Under the pieces are notes generated by a model that worked only from the letters and a program-made list of their open reading frames with translations, did not search any database and had not been told where the DNA came from. Both the position numbers and the translations under genes were made by a program. DNA of 64,000 nt from VRUE01 sp963840565. GTDB taxonomy: Bacteria; Actinomycetota; Thermoleophilia; Solirubrobacterales; 70-9. Below, in pieces: positions 7,017-15,065 of this stretch. Every line of letters starts with the position of its first letter. Within the stretch, counting starts at the first letter, position 1. Location: NCBI GenBank assembly GCA_963840565.1, contig CAWIZH010000002.1:310001-374000 (forward strand), in the 5' to 3' direction.

Positions 7017-8486
7017 ATGGCGGTCAACGTCGCAGAGGCACCGCACGCAGTGGCATCGCCGACGATTCCGCGCGATCAGGCGATCGTGCTCTTTGGGGCG
7101 ACCGGGGATCTGGCGAAACGAAAGCTGCTGCCTGGGATCTTTCACCTCTTTGAGGCGGGGCTGATGCCAGAGCGCTTCGTGCTGATCGGCGCCTCGCGGG
7201 GCGATCTCAGCGAGGACGAGTTCGTCGCGCTCGTGCGCGACGCGGTGTGTGAATCTGGACGCAGGCCAGAGCCCGGAGAGTCTTTGGACCGCTTCGTGAC
7301 GAGCCTGCGCACCGCTGCGATCGGCGACGGGTTCGAGGATCTGGGCGAGACCGTGGCGCGGGCCAAGGAGGAGCTCGCCGATGGCGCCCAGCTCCTTCAC
7401 TACCTCTCGCTGCCACCGGCCGCCTACGCGGGCGTGATCGAGGGGCTTGGCCGGCTTGGTCTCGGCGAGGAAGCGCGGGTGATCATGGAGAAGCCGTTCG
7501 GTCGCGATCTCGCCTCGGCGCGGCGGCTCGATGCGCTCGTCCACTCGGTCTTCAAGGAGGAGCAGGTCTTCCGCATCGATCACTACCTCGGCCGCGAGGC
7601 GGTTCAGAACCTGCTGGCGATGCGCTTCGCCAATGGGATGTTCGAGCCGGTCTGGAACCGCAACCACATCGACCACGTCCAGATCGACGTTCCAGAGACG
7701 CTCTCGATCGGAATGCGGGGAAGCTTCTACGAGGAAACGGGTGCCTTCCGCGACATGATCGTCACCCATCTGTTCCAGGTGCTCAGCTTCATCGCGATGG
7801 AGCCGCCGACCTCGCTCAACGCGAAGCCGCTGATGACGGAGCGGGGCAAGGTCTTCGATTCGATGAAGCCGCTCGCCTCCGGCGACGTGGTTCGCGGCCA
7901 GTACGTCGGCTATCGCGATGAGGAGGGGGTCGCGGCGGATTCCGACACCGAGACCTTCGTCGCCCTGCGGGCCTTTGTCGACAACTGGCGATGGGAGGGC
8001 GTCCCCTTCTACCTGCGCTCAGGCAAGCGCCTGGCGGAGGACCACCACGTGCTCACGGTCGCCTTCGCCCAGCCGCCGCGGCGGATGTTCCCGCTCGACT
8101 GCAGCCAAATTGCCGAGGCGTTTGGTCACGATCACCTGACCTTTGAGATGGGGGACCCCGGCAGCATCGAAGCGTCCTTCCTCGCCAAGGTCCCGGGGCC
8201 GGCGCTGCGGCTGGGCGAAGGCCATATGCGCTTCAGCTATGCCGACAGCTTTGGCGGTCCCGAGCAGGCGCTTGACGCCTATGAGCGGCTGATCCACGAC
8301 GTCATGGTCGGCGACCGCACGTTCTTCACCACCTCCGAAGCGATTGAGCGCGTCTGGGAGATCGCTGACCCGGTCGTGCGCGATCCCTCTCCGCTACGGC
8401 CCTACGAGCCAGGTTCGTGGGGCCCTGAGCCGGTCGATGCCCTGCTTGCGCCGCGCCGCTGGCACGTGCCTTACGACCACTCTTGA
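7017..8486 (+). CDS. zwf: Glucose-6-phosphate 1-dehydrogenase
   Basis: 489 aa. Oxidises glucose 6-phosphate to 6-phosphogluconolactone with NADP, first step of the oxidative pentose phosphate pathway. The dinucleotide motif is LFGATGDLAKRKL near residue 25. The active-site signature RIDHYLGREAVQNLL follows in mid-protein, with EKPFG before it. Length is normal. ATG 7017 is chosen because it precedes the conserved core by about 20 residues, whereas an upstream extension would run inside the sigma factor gene. It is 31 bp after that gene and may be in the same transcript. No pgl or gnd gene is adjacent. Confidence 0.96.
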   Translation: MAVNVAEAPHAVASPTIPRDQAIVLFGATGDLAKRKLLPGIFHLFEAGLMPERFVLIGASRGDLSEDEFVALVRDAVCESGRRPEPGESLDRFVTSLRTAAIGDGFEDLGETVARAKEELADGAQLLHYLSLPPAAYAGVIEGLGRLGLGEEARVIMEKPFGRDLASARRLDALVHSVFKEEQVFRIDHYLGREAVQNLLAMRFANGMFEPVWNRNHIDHVQIDVPETLSIGMRGSFYEETGAFRDMIVTHLFQVLSFIAMEPPTSLNAKPLMTERGKVFDSMKPLASGDVVRGQYVGYRDEEGVAADSDTETFVALRAFVDNWRWEGVPFYLRSGKRLAEDHHVLTVAFAQPPRRMFPLDCSQIAEAFGHDHLTFEMGDPGSIEASFLAKVPGPALRLGEGHMRFSYADSFGGPEQALDAYERLIHDVMVGDRTFFTTSEAIERVWEIADPVVRDPSPLRPYEPGSWGPEPVDALLAPRRWHVPYDHS

Positions 8487-8503
8487 GGACGAGCTAAGCG
8501 CGC

Positions 8504-9058
8504 TCAGCTGACGACGCGCGGGTCCTGCCAAGGGTTATTCATCGACAGGCGCCGTTTTTGTGAGCGCTTGAAGAGGTAGCAGCCGACGGCTCCGTTGCGC
8601 ATCTCGGAGTGGAAGAACTTGCCGGTGACCAGCTTCCAGCCCTCGACGGTCACCGAGTTGAGGATGTCGACGGGGTCGGTGGTCACCAGGGCGGGTGAGC
8701 CAACCATGCCCGGGATGGCCGTTGGCTGGAGCCCGTTGATCTCCAGTTCGTACTGGAAGAGGCGATGCCCTCGCTTGTAGGCGAGCCTCGCCCGTCCCGC
8801 CGGTGTCTGGAAGAAGTCCTGCTCCGCCGTCTCGACGGCGACCAGCCGCTTTTCGCGCTCCTTTTCCTCCGCACGTTCTTCGCGGGCGGTTTTGTCGAGC
8901 GCGGGCACCCGCGCCGATCCGCTGCGTAGCAGTGGCAGTCGGAAAAGCCGTCGTTTGTCGGGGGCGTCGGCTTCGGCGGGGGCGCTTCGTTCCCGCTCTT
9001 CCGCTTGGGGGGATCGGAGGTCGACGAGAAGTCGACTCTGCTCGCTCAGTCCGGTCAC
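8504..9058 (-). CDS. Hypothetical protein with YLFKR C-terminus
   Basis: 184 aa from GTG at 9058. The start is uncertain: the frame stays open further upstream but would run through a hairpin (9203-9226). The first half is charged and coiled-coil-like (KTAREERAEEKEREKR). The second half is a compact domain, FQYELEINGLQPTAIPGMVG, then VEGWKLVTGKFFHSEM, ending GAVGCYLFKR. Short actinobacterial hypotheticals ending in a GWxLVxG...YxLFKR pattern are familiar, but no function is known to me. It faces zwf convergently with an 18-bp gap. Confidence 0.6.
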   Translation of the reverse strand: MTGLSEQSRLLVDLRSPQAEERERSAPAEADAPDKRRLFRLPLLRSGSARVPALDKTAREERAEEKEREKRLVAVETAEQDFFQTPAGRARLAYKRGHRLFQYELEINGLQPTAIPGMVGSPALVTTDPVDILNSVTVEGWKLVTGKFFHSEMRNGAVGCYLFKRSQKRRLSMNNPWQDPRVVS

Positions 9059-9202
9059 AGTAAGGAAACGCGTGGAAGGGGGAGCGCTTTGCGCGCCGCA
9101 CAGTCCAACATTCGGCCAGTCTCGGGGACGGTGGGGCGCAAGCGCGAGACGCGACCCTCGTCGCTTCGGGCGGACCGCTGTCGTTAAGGCCAGGCGCACG
9201 GA

Positions 9203-9226
9203 AAAGGGCCCCTTTCGGGGCCCTTT
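9203..9226. terminator. Terminator-like hairpin
   Basis: Perfect 10-bp stem AAAGGGCCCC / GGGGCCCTTT with loop TTTC. Because the stem ends in A/T runs it could work in either direction. No gene ends immediately before it on either strand, so its transcript is unknown. Confidence 0.55.
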
Positions 9227-9408
9227 GATTCCGAAGGACGTGCCACCAGCGAGACTCTGTTTCCCTGGCTCGTCAGTCCTCAAGCCTTAATCGGTCGCTG
9301 CATCAATAAACACCGCGTTAGTTGAAAAGTTGCACCCATTGCATCGGCACGTGCAACGCCGGGCTTGAGGCGGCGGCGCGCAGGCGTCGTCGCCCCACGC
9401 GCCGCTGC

Positions 9409-9414
9409 TAGATT
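9409..9414 (+). promoter_or_regulatory. Putative -10 element of tRNA-Val
   Basis: TAGATT, 9 nt before the tRNA-Val 5' end at 9424. The -35 region is not convincing. Confidence 0.35.
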
Positions 9415-9423
9415 CAGGTCCCC

Positions 9424-9496
9424 GGGCGCTTAGCTCAGTTGGGAGAGCGCCAGCTCGACAAGCTGGAGGTCACTGGTTCGAGCCCAGTAGCGCCCA
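9424..9496 (+). tRNA. tRNA-Val (GAC)
   Basis: 73-nt cloverleaf. Acceptor GGGCGCT (9424-9430) pairs with AGCGCCC (9489-9495), discriminator A. The anticodon stem CCAGC/GCTGG encloses loop TCGACAA, so the anticodon is GAC. D arm and T arm (ACTGG-TTCGAGC-CCAGT) are regular. CCA is not encoded. Confidence 0.95.
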
Positions 9497-9528
9497 TCGT
9501 CCCGGCCCGCGAGACCTTGTCTTGTGGC

Positions 9529-9957
9529 TTAGACCCCGGCTGGGAGCTTGACCTCGGTGAGACGCAGGCTGTTGCCCGAGGGATCGCGGAAGCCCGAGTC
9601 GATCCCGTACGGACGCTCTTCGGGCGCTTCGGTGAACTCGACTCCGCGTGCCCGCAGCTCCTCGTAGGAGGCTTGGCAGTCGTCGGTGGTGAGGAACACG
9701 GTTCCCGCAAAACCCTTCGCCATCAGGGCGCTGACCTGGTCGGCGGTATCGGGGTCCATGACCGGCGGGCCAGGGACGGCCATCAGCACGATCGAGATGT
9801 CCTCCTGCCCGGCCGGTCCGACCGTGAGCCAGCGGAAGTCGCCCATCTCGGGCAGGGTGACGTCGGCGCGGACCTCCATGCCGACCTTCTCGGTGTAGAA
9901 GGCGAGCGCCTCCTCCTGGTCGTGAACCCACAGCTGCGCATTGGCGATTTTGATCAT
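9529..9957 (-). CDS. VOC-superfamily (glyoxalase/bleomycin-resistance fold) protein
   Basis: 142 aa. Two beta-alpha-beta-beta-beta repeats are visible: MIKIANAQLWVHDQEEALAF, and TVFLTTDDCQASYEELRARG with the closing FRDPSGNSLRLTE. The final EV/TE region and HD/D positions fit the metal-binding VOC fold, but the substrate cannot be read from sequence. A Shine-Dalgarno (GAAGGAGA) precedes the ATG. It follows an AraC-type regulator gene by 42 bp in the same direction, an arrangement often seen for VOC proteins under AraC or ArsR control. Confidence 0.85.
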   Translation of the reverse strand: MIKIANAQLWVHDQEEALAFYTEKVGMEVRADVTLPEMGDFRWLTVGPAGQEDISIVLMAVPGPPVMDPDTADQVSALMAKGFAGTVFLTTDDCQASYEELRARGVEFTEAPEERPYGIDSGFRDPSGNSLRLTEVKLPAGV

Positions 9958-9999
9958 CGTTGTCTCCTTCGTTCTGGGGCTGAAAGGGCGATGGCGATG

Positions 10000-10434
10000 C
10001 TAGGTGCGGGCCGGCGCGCTGTCTTCTCGAAACGTGCGGTGTTGTGGGCGGGCGTAAGCGCGGACCAAGCAGCCGGGGACCAGCGCGCCCTGAGAGGCTG
10101 GCGGGTGGGCAGCGCGGTACGCCGTGGGCGAGCGACCGTAGGCGCGGCTGAAGCTGGTCGTGAAGGAGCCGATGCCCTGCAGCCCGACCGAGAGGCAGAT
10201 CTCTGCGACCGATCGGTCGGTCGTGCGCAGCAGCGCCGCCGCCCGCTCCAGCCTTCGGGTCAGCAGGTAGGCGTGCGGTGACTCGCCGAAGGCGCGGCGG
10301 AACTCGCGGCTGAAGTGCGCCCGCGAAAGCCCCGCGGCGGCGGCCAGGTCATCGACCCCCAGCGACTCGAAGTAGCGAGCGTCGGCGAGGTCCCTTGCGC
10401 GCAGCAGATGACGGGCTGGCGGTACATACGCCAT
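10000..10434 (-). CDS. AraC-family transcriptional regulator (DNA-binding domain only)
   Basis: 144 aa, consisting almost entirely of the AraC double helix-turn-helix: LGVDDLAAAAGLSRAHFSRE for the first helix pair, and VAEICLSVGLQGIGSFTTSF then YGRSPTAYR for the second. No ligand-binding domain is present, so any signal sensing is indirect. It probably regulates the downstream VOC gene and possibly itself. Its -10 box (minus-strand TAGACT, 6 nt before ATG) physically overlaps the -10 of the divergent membrane-protein gene. Confidence 0.9.
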   Translation of the reverse strand: MAYVPPARHLLRARDLADARYFESLGVDDLAAAAGLSRAHFSREFRRAFGESPHAYLLTRRLERAAALLRTTDRSVAEICLSVGLQGIGSFTTSFSRAYGRSPTAYRAAHPPASQGALVPGCLVRAYARPQHRTFREDSAPART

Positions 10435-10440
10435 GTCCGC

Positions 10441-10450
10441 AGTCTAGGCT
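10441..10450. promoter_or_regulatory. Overlapping divergent leaderless promoters
   Basis: The 10-nt string AGTCTAGGCT contains TAGGCT on the plus strand (10445-10450, 9 nt before GTG 10460) and TAGACT on the minus strand (10446-10441, 6 nt before ATG 10434). The two -10 boxes share two bases in a 25-bp intergenic region. Neither gene has a Shine-Dalgarno. Confidence 0.55.
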
Positions 10451-10459
10451 CGCGGCCTC

Positions 10460-12175
10460 GTGGTCGGGACCTATGCAGCCGTGCTGGTCGTTTGCATCGC
10501 CTCGCTGGCAATCGGCCAGGCGGCGATCGCGCTCTGCGGCGTGCGGCAGTGGTCGTGGTTGGCGCCTGCCGTCGGGCTGGCGCTGCTCTGCGCGTTCTGC
10601 TGGGCGACGGTGCGGCTATTCGGACACGGAACCGCCTCGGCGGTCGGCGTCTTGCTGCTAGCCGCGGTCTCGGTCGTCTACTTGTGGAACCGCCTCGACG
10701 GTGGGGCGAGTGCTTTGCGGATTGGCGCGCCGGTCGCCCTGCTGGCCCTTGCCGTGACCGCCTTGCCCTTCATCGCCGAAGGCCACTTCGGCATCCTCGG
10801 CACCAGCTTCAACCCGGACATGTCCCAGCATCTGCTTGCGGCAGATCGCCTCGCCCGCGGCCAGGGATCCCAGCTCCTGCACCAGGGCTACCCGCTGGGG
10901 CCTCACGCAGTCGTCGTCGCCCTGACCAAGGGCCTGGGCATCGGCCTGGTCCAGGGCTTCACCGGCCTGACGGTCGCCGTGGCCGTCCTCGCATCACTCA
11001 CCGCCCTAACGGCCTTCCGCGACCAGCCTCCGCTCCTCCGCATTCCCGCGGCCCTGGTCGTAGGCCTCACCTACATGGTCGCCTCCTACTTCGCCCAGGG
11101 CTCCTTCAAGGAGACGATCCAGGCCCTCTTCTTCCTTGCCTTCGTTCTCGCCCTGAGAGAGGCAACGACGAATCCCGCCTGGCGCGAGCTCCCACTCCGC
11201 TTCATCCCGGCGGCCTTGTTGGCAGTAGGCAGCGTCTACACCTACAGCTTCCCGGGCCTGATCTGGCTGCTCGGTGCATTGGCTATTTGGTTGGCCTTGC
11301 AGCGTGCCTTTCCGGTTCGTCCGCTGCTGCTCGCCCTCGGCGCCTTCGCCGTGCTCGTGGCGCCTGAGATCGGCCGGATGATCGATTTTCACTCGTTCGA
11401 GACCTTTGACCCCAAGGGCCCCGGCCTCGGCAACCTCTTCGGCCAGATCTCGCCCTTCGAGGCCTTCGGCATCTGGCCGTCCGGCGATTTCCGCCTCAGT
11501 CCCGGAGATGGGGCGGTGCCTGCCCTCGGCTACTTCCTCGGCGCTGCCTACGCCTCGATCCTGCTCCTCTACGGTCTCGTCGTCTGCTGGCGACGCCGCG
11601 AGGCCGCGCTGATCGCCGGGCTCACCGCCGCGGCGCTGGCCTACGCCGCAGCCAGGATCGGTGGCACTCCCTACACCGCCGCCAAGGCAATCGAGATCGG
11701 CGCCCCGCTCGCCGCCCTGGTCATCGTCCTGCCGCTGCTCCGCCGCCCGGTCGCCTGGCTGTACCTCGTTGCCGCGGCGGGCTGCTCACTGCTCGTGCTC
11801 GCCAACGCGCCGGTCGGCCCGGGCTCCTACTCGCCGGCACTGACCAGCCTGCGCTCCGAAGTGGGCGAAGGCCCAACGCTCGTGCTCGCCTCGCGCCAGC
11901 TGCTCGAAGACGAACACGGCGTGCCCTACATCACCTGGGAGATGCGCGGCGGCCGTGTCTGCATCGACGCGAGCGATGAAACCGGGAATCAGCCGCCGCC
12001 CGGGGTCCGCTTCGTCGTCGCCGAGGCCGCGCGCAACCAGCCGCCATTCCCAGGCCTGCGCGTGAAGCGCGTTGCCCAGCCCTACGTCCTTTGGGAACGG
12101 ACCGCACCGGTCCATGGCCAAAGTCCCTGCCCGCTCATAGCGGTCCGCCAGGCCCGTCAGGGCGCGCCGCGTTGA
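10460..12175 (+). CDS. Polytopic membrane protein (GT-C glycosyltransferase-like)
   Basis: 571 aa with about 11-13 hydrophobic segments through residue 470, then a soluble C-terminal domain of about 100 residues (from SLRSEVGEGPTLVLASRQLL). The layout, multi-spanning with an early periplasmic loop carrying GILGTSFNPDMSQHLLAADR, resembles GT-C type mannosyl- or arabinosyltransferase relatives, but I see no diagnostic motif. The GTG start at 10460 lies 9 nt after TAGGCT. A transporter-like or envelope-glycan role is possible; the function is unassigned. Confidence 0.75.
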   Translation: MVGTYAAVLVVCIASLAIGQAAIALCGVRQWSWLAPAVGLALLCAFCWATVRLFGHGTASAVGVLLLAAVSVVYLWNRLDGGASALRIGAPVALLALAVTALPFIAEGHFGILGTSFNPDMSQHLLAADRLARGQGSQLLHQGYPLGPHAVVVALTKGLGIGLVQGFTGLTVAVAVLASLTALTAFRDQPPLLRIPAALVVGLTYMVASYFAQGSFKETIQALFFLAFVLALREATTNPAWRELPLRFIPAALLAVGSVYTYSFPGLIWLLGALAIWLALQRAFPVRPLLLALGAFAVLVAPEIGRMIDFHSFETFDPKGPGLGNLFGQISPFEAFGIWPSGDFRLSPGDGAVPALGYFLGAAYASILLLYGLVVCWRRREAALIAGLTAAALAYAAARIGGTPYTAAKAIEIGAPLAALVIVLPLLRRPVAWLYLVAAAGCSLLVLANAPVGPGSYSPALTSLRSEVGEGPTLVLASRQLLEDEHGVPYITWEMRGGRVCIDASDETGNQPPPGVRFVVAEAARNQPPFPGLRVKRVAQPYVLWERTAPVHGQSPCPLIAVRQARQGAPR

Positions 12176-12193
12176 GCGCCCGAGTCCGGAGAT

Positions 12194-12245
12194 CGCTGAC
12201 TTCGCCTTTTGTAGGCCAATAGGACGCAAAAAGACAAAGTCAGCG
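12194..12245. repeat. Imperfect palindromic element, family I, upstream of thrS
   Basis: Arms 12194-12210 and 12229-12245 share CGCTGACTT and CTTTT blocks (15 of 17 positions paired), with an 18-nt loop. It sits 18 nt after the stop of the membrane-protein gene and 15 nt before the TAGCAT box of thrS. It could be a terminator for the upstream gene, since T-rich arms flank the loop, or another member of the palindrome population. Confidence 0.65.
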
Positions 12246-12260
12246 GAAATGGGCCGTGGG

Positions 12261-12266
12261 TAGCAT
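12261..12266 (+). promoter_or_regulatory. Putative -10 element of thrS
   Basis: TAGCAT, 6 nt before the ATC codon at 12273 that is the proposed thrS start. The same hexamer precedes ilvB. The TAG is also an in-frame stop that bounds the thrS frame upstream. Confidence 0.4.
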
Positions 12267-12272
12267 GGCCGG

Positions 12273-14210
12273 ATCGAGGCCGCGACCCAAAAGATCACCG
12301 TCAAGCTCCCGGATGGGACGCCGCTGGAGCTGGATGGCGGCGCGTCTGGCGCCGACGCCGCTGCGGCAATCGGCCCCGGGCTGGCCAAGGCCGCGCTGGC
12401 GATTCGTGTCGATGGCGAGCTGCGCGACCTCTCCGCTGCGCTGCCCGACGGGGCCGAGATCGCGATCCTCACCGACCGCGACTCCGAGGCGCTTGACCTG
12501 ATCCGCCACGACGCCGCGCACGTTATGGCCGAGGCGGTGCAGGAGCTCTACCCCGGCACCAAGGTGACGATCGGCCCGGCGATCGAGAACGGCTTCTACT
12601 ACGACTTCGACTTCCCGGAGGAGGTCAAGGTCACCGACGCCGACCTGGAGAAGATCGAGGCCTCGATGCGCGCCCACATCGAGGCCGACGAGGCCTTCGA
12701 GCGCCGCGACGTGCCGGTCGCCGAGGCGCGCGAGATCTTCAAGGCCCAGGGCGAGGACTACAAGGTCGAGCTGATCGACGACCTCGTCGCGGGCGAAGGC
12801 GTCGAGACCGTCTCGCTCTACCGCAACGGCCCCTTCGAGGATCTCTGCCGTGGCCCGCACGGTCCCTCGACTGGGCGGATCAAGGCGATCAAGCTGAGCT
12901 CGCTCGCCGGCGCCTACTGGCGCGGCGACGAGAAGCGCCAGATGCTGACCCGCATCTACGGCACCGCCTTCTTCTCGAAGAAGGAGCTGGGCAAGCACCT
13001 CGAGCTGATCGAGCAGGCCAAGAAGCGCGACCACCGCCGCCTCGGCCCCCAGCTCGGCATCTTCATGCTGCGCGAGGAGGCGCCCGGGATGCCCTTCTGG
13101 CTGCCCAACGGGACGACGCTGCTGCACCTGATTGAGGGCGAGGTCCAGGCCCAGCTGCGCAAGCGCGGCTACAAGGAGATCGCCACGCCGCAGGTGCTCG
13201 ACGAGGAGCTCTGGCACCGCTCCGGCCACTGGGACAACTACCGCGACGACATGTACTTCATGCAGTCCGACGAGAAGCGCCTGGCGCTGCGGCCGATGAA
13301 CTGCCCCGGCGCCTGCCTCGTCTTCGACTCCGAGCGCCACTCCTACCGCGAGCTGCCGCTGCGCCTGGCCGAGTTCGGCCGCGTCTCCCGCAACGAGCGT
13401 GAGGGCGTTCTACACGGCCTGCTGCGGGTGCGCGCTTTCACCCAGGATGACGCCCACGTCTACTGCACCGAGGAGCAGATCGCCGACGAGGTGGCAGACA
13501 TCTGCGAGGCGATCGACGAGCTCTACGCCCGCTTCGGCTTCGAGGACGTCAAGGTCGAGCTCTCGACCAGGCCGGAGAAGTCGATGGGCTCCGAGGAGCA
13601 GTGGGCGAAGGCCGAGGCGGCGCTGACCGAGGCGCTCGATCGCCAGGGGCGCGAGTACGAGCTCAACCCCGGCGACGGCGCCTTCTACGGGCCCAAGATC
13701 GACTTCCACGTCACCGACGCGCTCGGCCGCTCCTGGCAGTGCGGCACCTGCCAGCTCGACTTTCAGATGCCGGAGCGCTTCGACCTCAGCTACGTCGGCG
13801 CCGACGACGGGGCGCACCGCCCGGTGATGATTCACCGCGCCCTGCTCGGCTCGATGGAGCGCTTCGCCGGGATCCTGATCGAGCATTACGCCGGTCGCTT
13901 CCCGGTCTGGCTGGCGCCGGTCCAGGCGATCGTCCTGCCGGTCTCCGATCGCCACAACGAGTACGCGACGCGTGTCGCCACCGAGCTGCGCGAAGCCGGC
14001 GTGCGGATCGAGACCGACGATCGCTCCGAGTCGGTCGGCAAGAAGATCCGCGACGCCGAGCTCGGCCGCTACCCCTACATGCTGGTCGTCGGCGACCGCG
14101 AGCAGGAGGCCGGGGGGGTGGCGGTTCGCTCGCATTCGGACGGCGAGCTCGGCGCGATGCCCGCCGCTGACTTCGCCGCTCGCGTCAACGCCGAGAGCGT
14201 GCCTTCCTGA
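12273..14210 (+). CDS. thrS: Threonyl-tRNA synthetase (start probably ATC)
   Basis: 645 aa from ATC 12273. The domains run in order. TGS: ITVKLPDGTPLEL at the very N-terminus. Editing domain: HDAAHVMAEAV and DLCRGPHG. Class II core: RPMNCPGACLVF with the zinc Cys, QDDAHVYC, and motif 3 IHRALLGSMERF. Anticodon-binding domain: from about residue 545. No ATG, GTG or TTG occurs in frame between the upstream stop (12261-12263) and ATG 12525, which would delete the TGS domain and cut the editing motif. ATC 12273 is the most upstream plausible initiator; CTG codons further in are alternatives. ATG 12265 is in another frame. The gene heads the thrS-infC-rpmI-rplT region. Confidence 0.9.
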   Translation: MEAATQKITVKLPDGTPLELDGGASGADAAAAIGPGLAKAALAIRVDGELRDLSAALPDGAEIAILTDRDSEALDLIRHDAAHVMAEAVQELYPGTKVTIGPAIENGFYYDFDFPEEVKVTDADLEKIEASMRAHIEADEAFERRDVPVAEAREIFKAQGEDYKVELIDDLVAGEGVETVSLYRNGPFEDLCRGPHGPSTGRIKAIKLSSLAGAYWRGDEKRQMLTRIYGTAFFSKKELGKHLELIEQAKKRDHRRLGPQLGIFMLREEAPGMPFWLPNGTTLLHLIEGEVQAQLRKRGYKEIATPQVLDEELWHRSGHWDNYRDDMYFMQSDEKRLALRPMNCPGACLVFDSERHSYRELPLRLAEFGRVSRNEREGVLHGLLRVRAFTQDDAHVYCTEEQIADEVADICEAIDELYARFGFEDVKVELSTRPEKSMGSEEQWAKAEAALTEALDRQGREYELNPGDGAFYGPKIDFHVTDALGRSWQCGTCQLDFQMPERFDLSYVGADDGAHRPVMIHRALLGSMERFAGILIEHYAGRFPVWLAPVQAIVLPVSDRHNEYATRVATELREAGVRIETDDRSESVGKKIRDAELGRYPYMLVVGDREQEAGGVAVRSHSDGELGAMPAADFAARVNAESVPS

Positions 14211-14218
14211 GTCAGGGC

Positions 14219-14246
14219 TTGCCACTTCGCATCCTCTGTCTATACT
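14219..14246 (+). promoter_or_regulatory. Promoter of infC
   Basis: TTGCCA (14219-14224), 16-nt spacer, TATACT (14241-14246), the most housekeeping-like promoter in the window. It leaves a leader of about 98 nt before infC. Confidence 0.55.
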
Positions 14247-14253
14247 CCGGACA

Positions 14254-14350
14254 CTTGATCGCAGGCACCGCAAACACCCCGCGCCGCTGAGCGTCCCGTG
14301 CCTGCCTCCCTACCTCTCGTCCGCTTGAAGCTCCACACCTCACTTAGATA
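14254..14350 (+). promoter_or_regulatory. Structured 5' leader of infC
   Basis: The stretch after the promoter contains a perfect 8-bp stem GCAGGCAC (14261-14268) / GTGCCTGC (14298-14305). infC leaders in other phyla carry autoregulatory structures (L20 or IF3 control). This one is not a recognised family and the role is inferred from position only. Confidence 0.3.
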
Positions 14351-15061
14351 GTGCCGGTCCCGCGTAGGTTCGACCGGCGCCCACCAGAGCGCGATACGAC
14401 CCGGATCAACGAGCGGATCCGCGTCCCCAAAGTCCGCCTGATCGGGGCCGAGGGTGAGCAGCTCGGCATCGTCGACATCGACGAGGCGCTCAAACGCGCC
14501 CAGGACGCCGACCTCGACCTGGTCGAGGTCGCCCCCGGCTCGAAGCCGCCGGTCACCCGCCTGCTCGACTACTCGAAGTACAAGTACGAGCAGGAGCAGA
14601 AGCAGAAGCAGGCCCGCAAGCATCAGCAGCAGGTCAACATCCGCGAGATCAAGCTGCGGCCGAAGATCGCCCAGCACGACTACGAGACCAAGATGGGTCA
14701 CGTCGCGCGTTTCCTGCGCCACCAGGACAAGGTCAAGGTCACGATCATGTTCCGCGGCCGCGAGCAGGCGCACCCAGAGCGGGGGAGGGCGCTGCTGCAG
14801 CGCCTCTACGAGGACCTCGACGGCCTCGCCGTGATCGAGTCCCAGCCTTTGCAGGAAGGACGCAACATGAGCATGCTGCTGGCGCCGGGCAAAGAGGCGG
14901 TCAAAGTTGATGACGAGGCGACACCGAGCGATGAGACGACGCCTGCGGCGCCTGAGAAGCCAGCTGCCGAAGAGACACCGGCTGCTGAGGAGACTCCTGT
15001 AGCTGATGAGGCACCTGCCGCCGAGGACGATGCGTCCGGCGACGACGCTGCGGCTGCTTAA
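14351..15061 (+). CDS. infC: Translation initiation factor IF-3 with acidic C-terminal extension
   Basis: 236 aa. The N-domain starts RINERIRVPKVRLIGAEGEQ and the C-domain has IREIKLRPKIAQHDYETK and VKVTIMFRGREQAH. IF-3 binds the 30S subunit, prevents premature 50S joining and discriminates non-AUG starts. The usual protein ends near residue 180 (ALLQRLYEDL to MLLAPG). Here a tail of about 55 residues follows, rich in Glu, Asp, Ala, Pro and Thr (EETPAAEETPVADEAPAAED). GTG 14351 is used; the codon before it is ATA. It ends 4 bp from the convergent wecB. Confidence 0.95.
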   Translation: MPVPRRFDRRPPERDTTRINERIRVPKVRLIGAEGEQLGIVDIDEALKRAQDADLDLVEVAPGSKPPVTRLLDYSKYKYEQEQKQKQARKHQQQVNIREIKLRPKIAQHDYETKMGHVARFLRHQDKVKVTIMFRGREQAHPERGRALLQRLYEDLDGLAVIESQPLQEGRNMSMLLAPGKEAVKVDDEATPSDETTPAAPEKPAAEETPAAEETPVADEAPAAEDDASGDDAAAA

Positions 15062-15065
15062 GGCC

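Larger units (their letters stand above)
9059..9423. other. Intergenic stretch without a recognised gene
   Basis: About 365 bp between the 5' end of the minus-strand hypothetical gene and tRNA-Val. It holds a terminator-like hairpin (9203-9226) and a weaker GTTGCAC/GTGCAAC stem-loop near 9335-9360. From about 9284 the GC content falls below that of the surroundings. I see no tmRNA, SRP RNA, 6S or RNase P features. A small RNA ending at the hairpin is possible but unsupported. Confidence 0.5.

Noticed and set aside
8504..9283. A 259-aa version of the minus-strand hypothetical protein
   Set aside because: The extra N-terminus would be translated through the 9203-9226 hairpin and a low-complexity stretch; GTG 9058 gives a more sensible protein.
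12256..12501. ATG 12265 (or 12256 GTG-type frame) as thrS start
   Set aside because: The frame is shifted by one relative to the TGS domain and codes a Ser/Arg/Pro-rich string. It would need a sequence error or frameshift to join thrS.
14165..14177. 13-nt match between the end of thrS and the left arm of palindrome I (CGCTGACTTCGCC)
   Set aside because: It lies in a conserved thrS reading frame, lacks the right arm, and is short enough to be chance.
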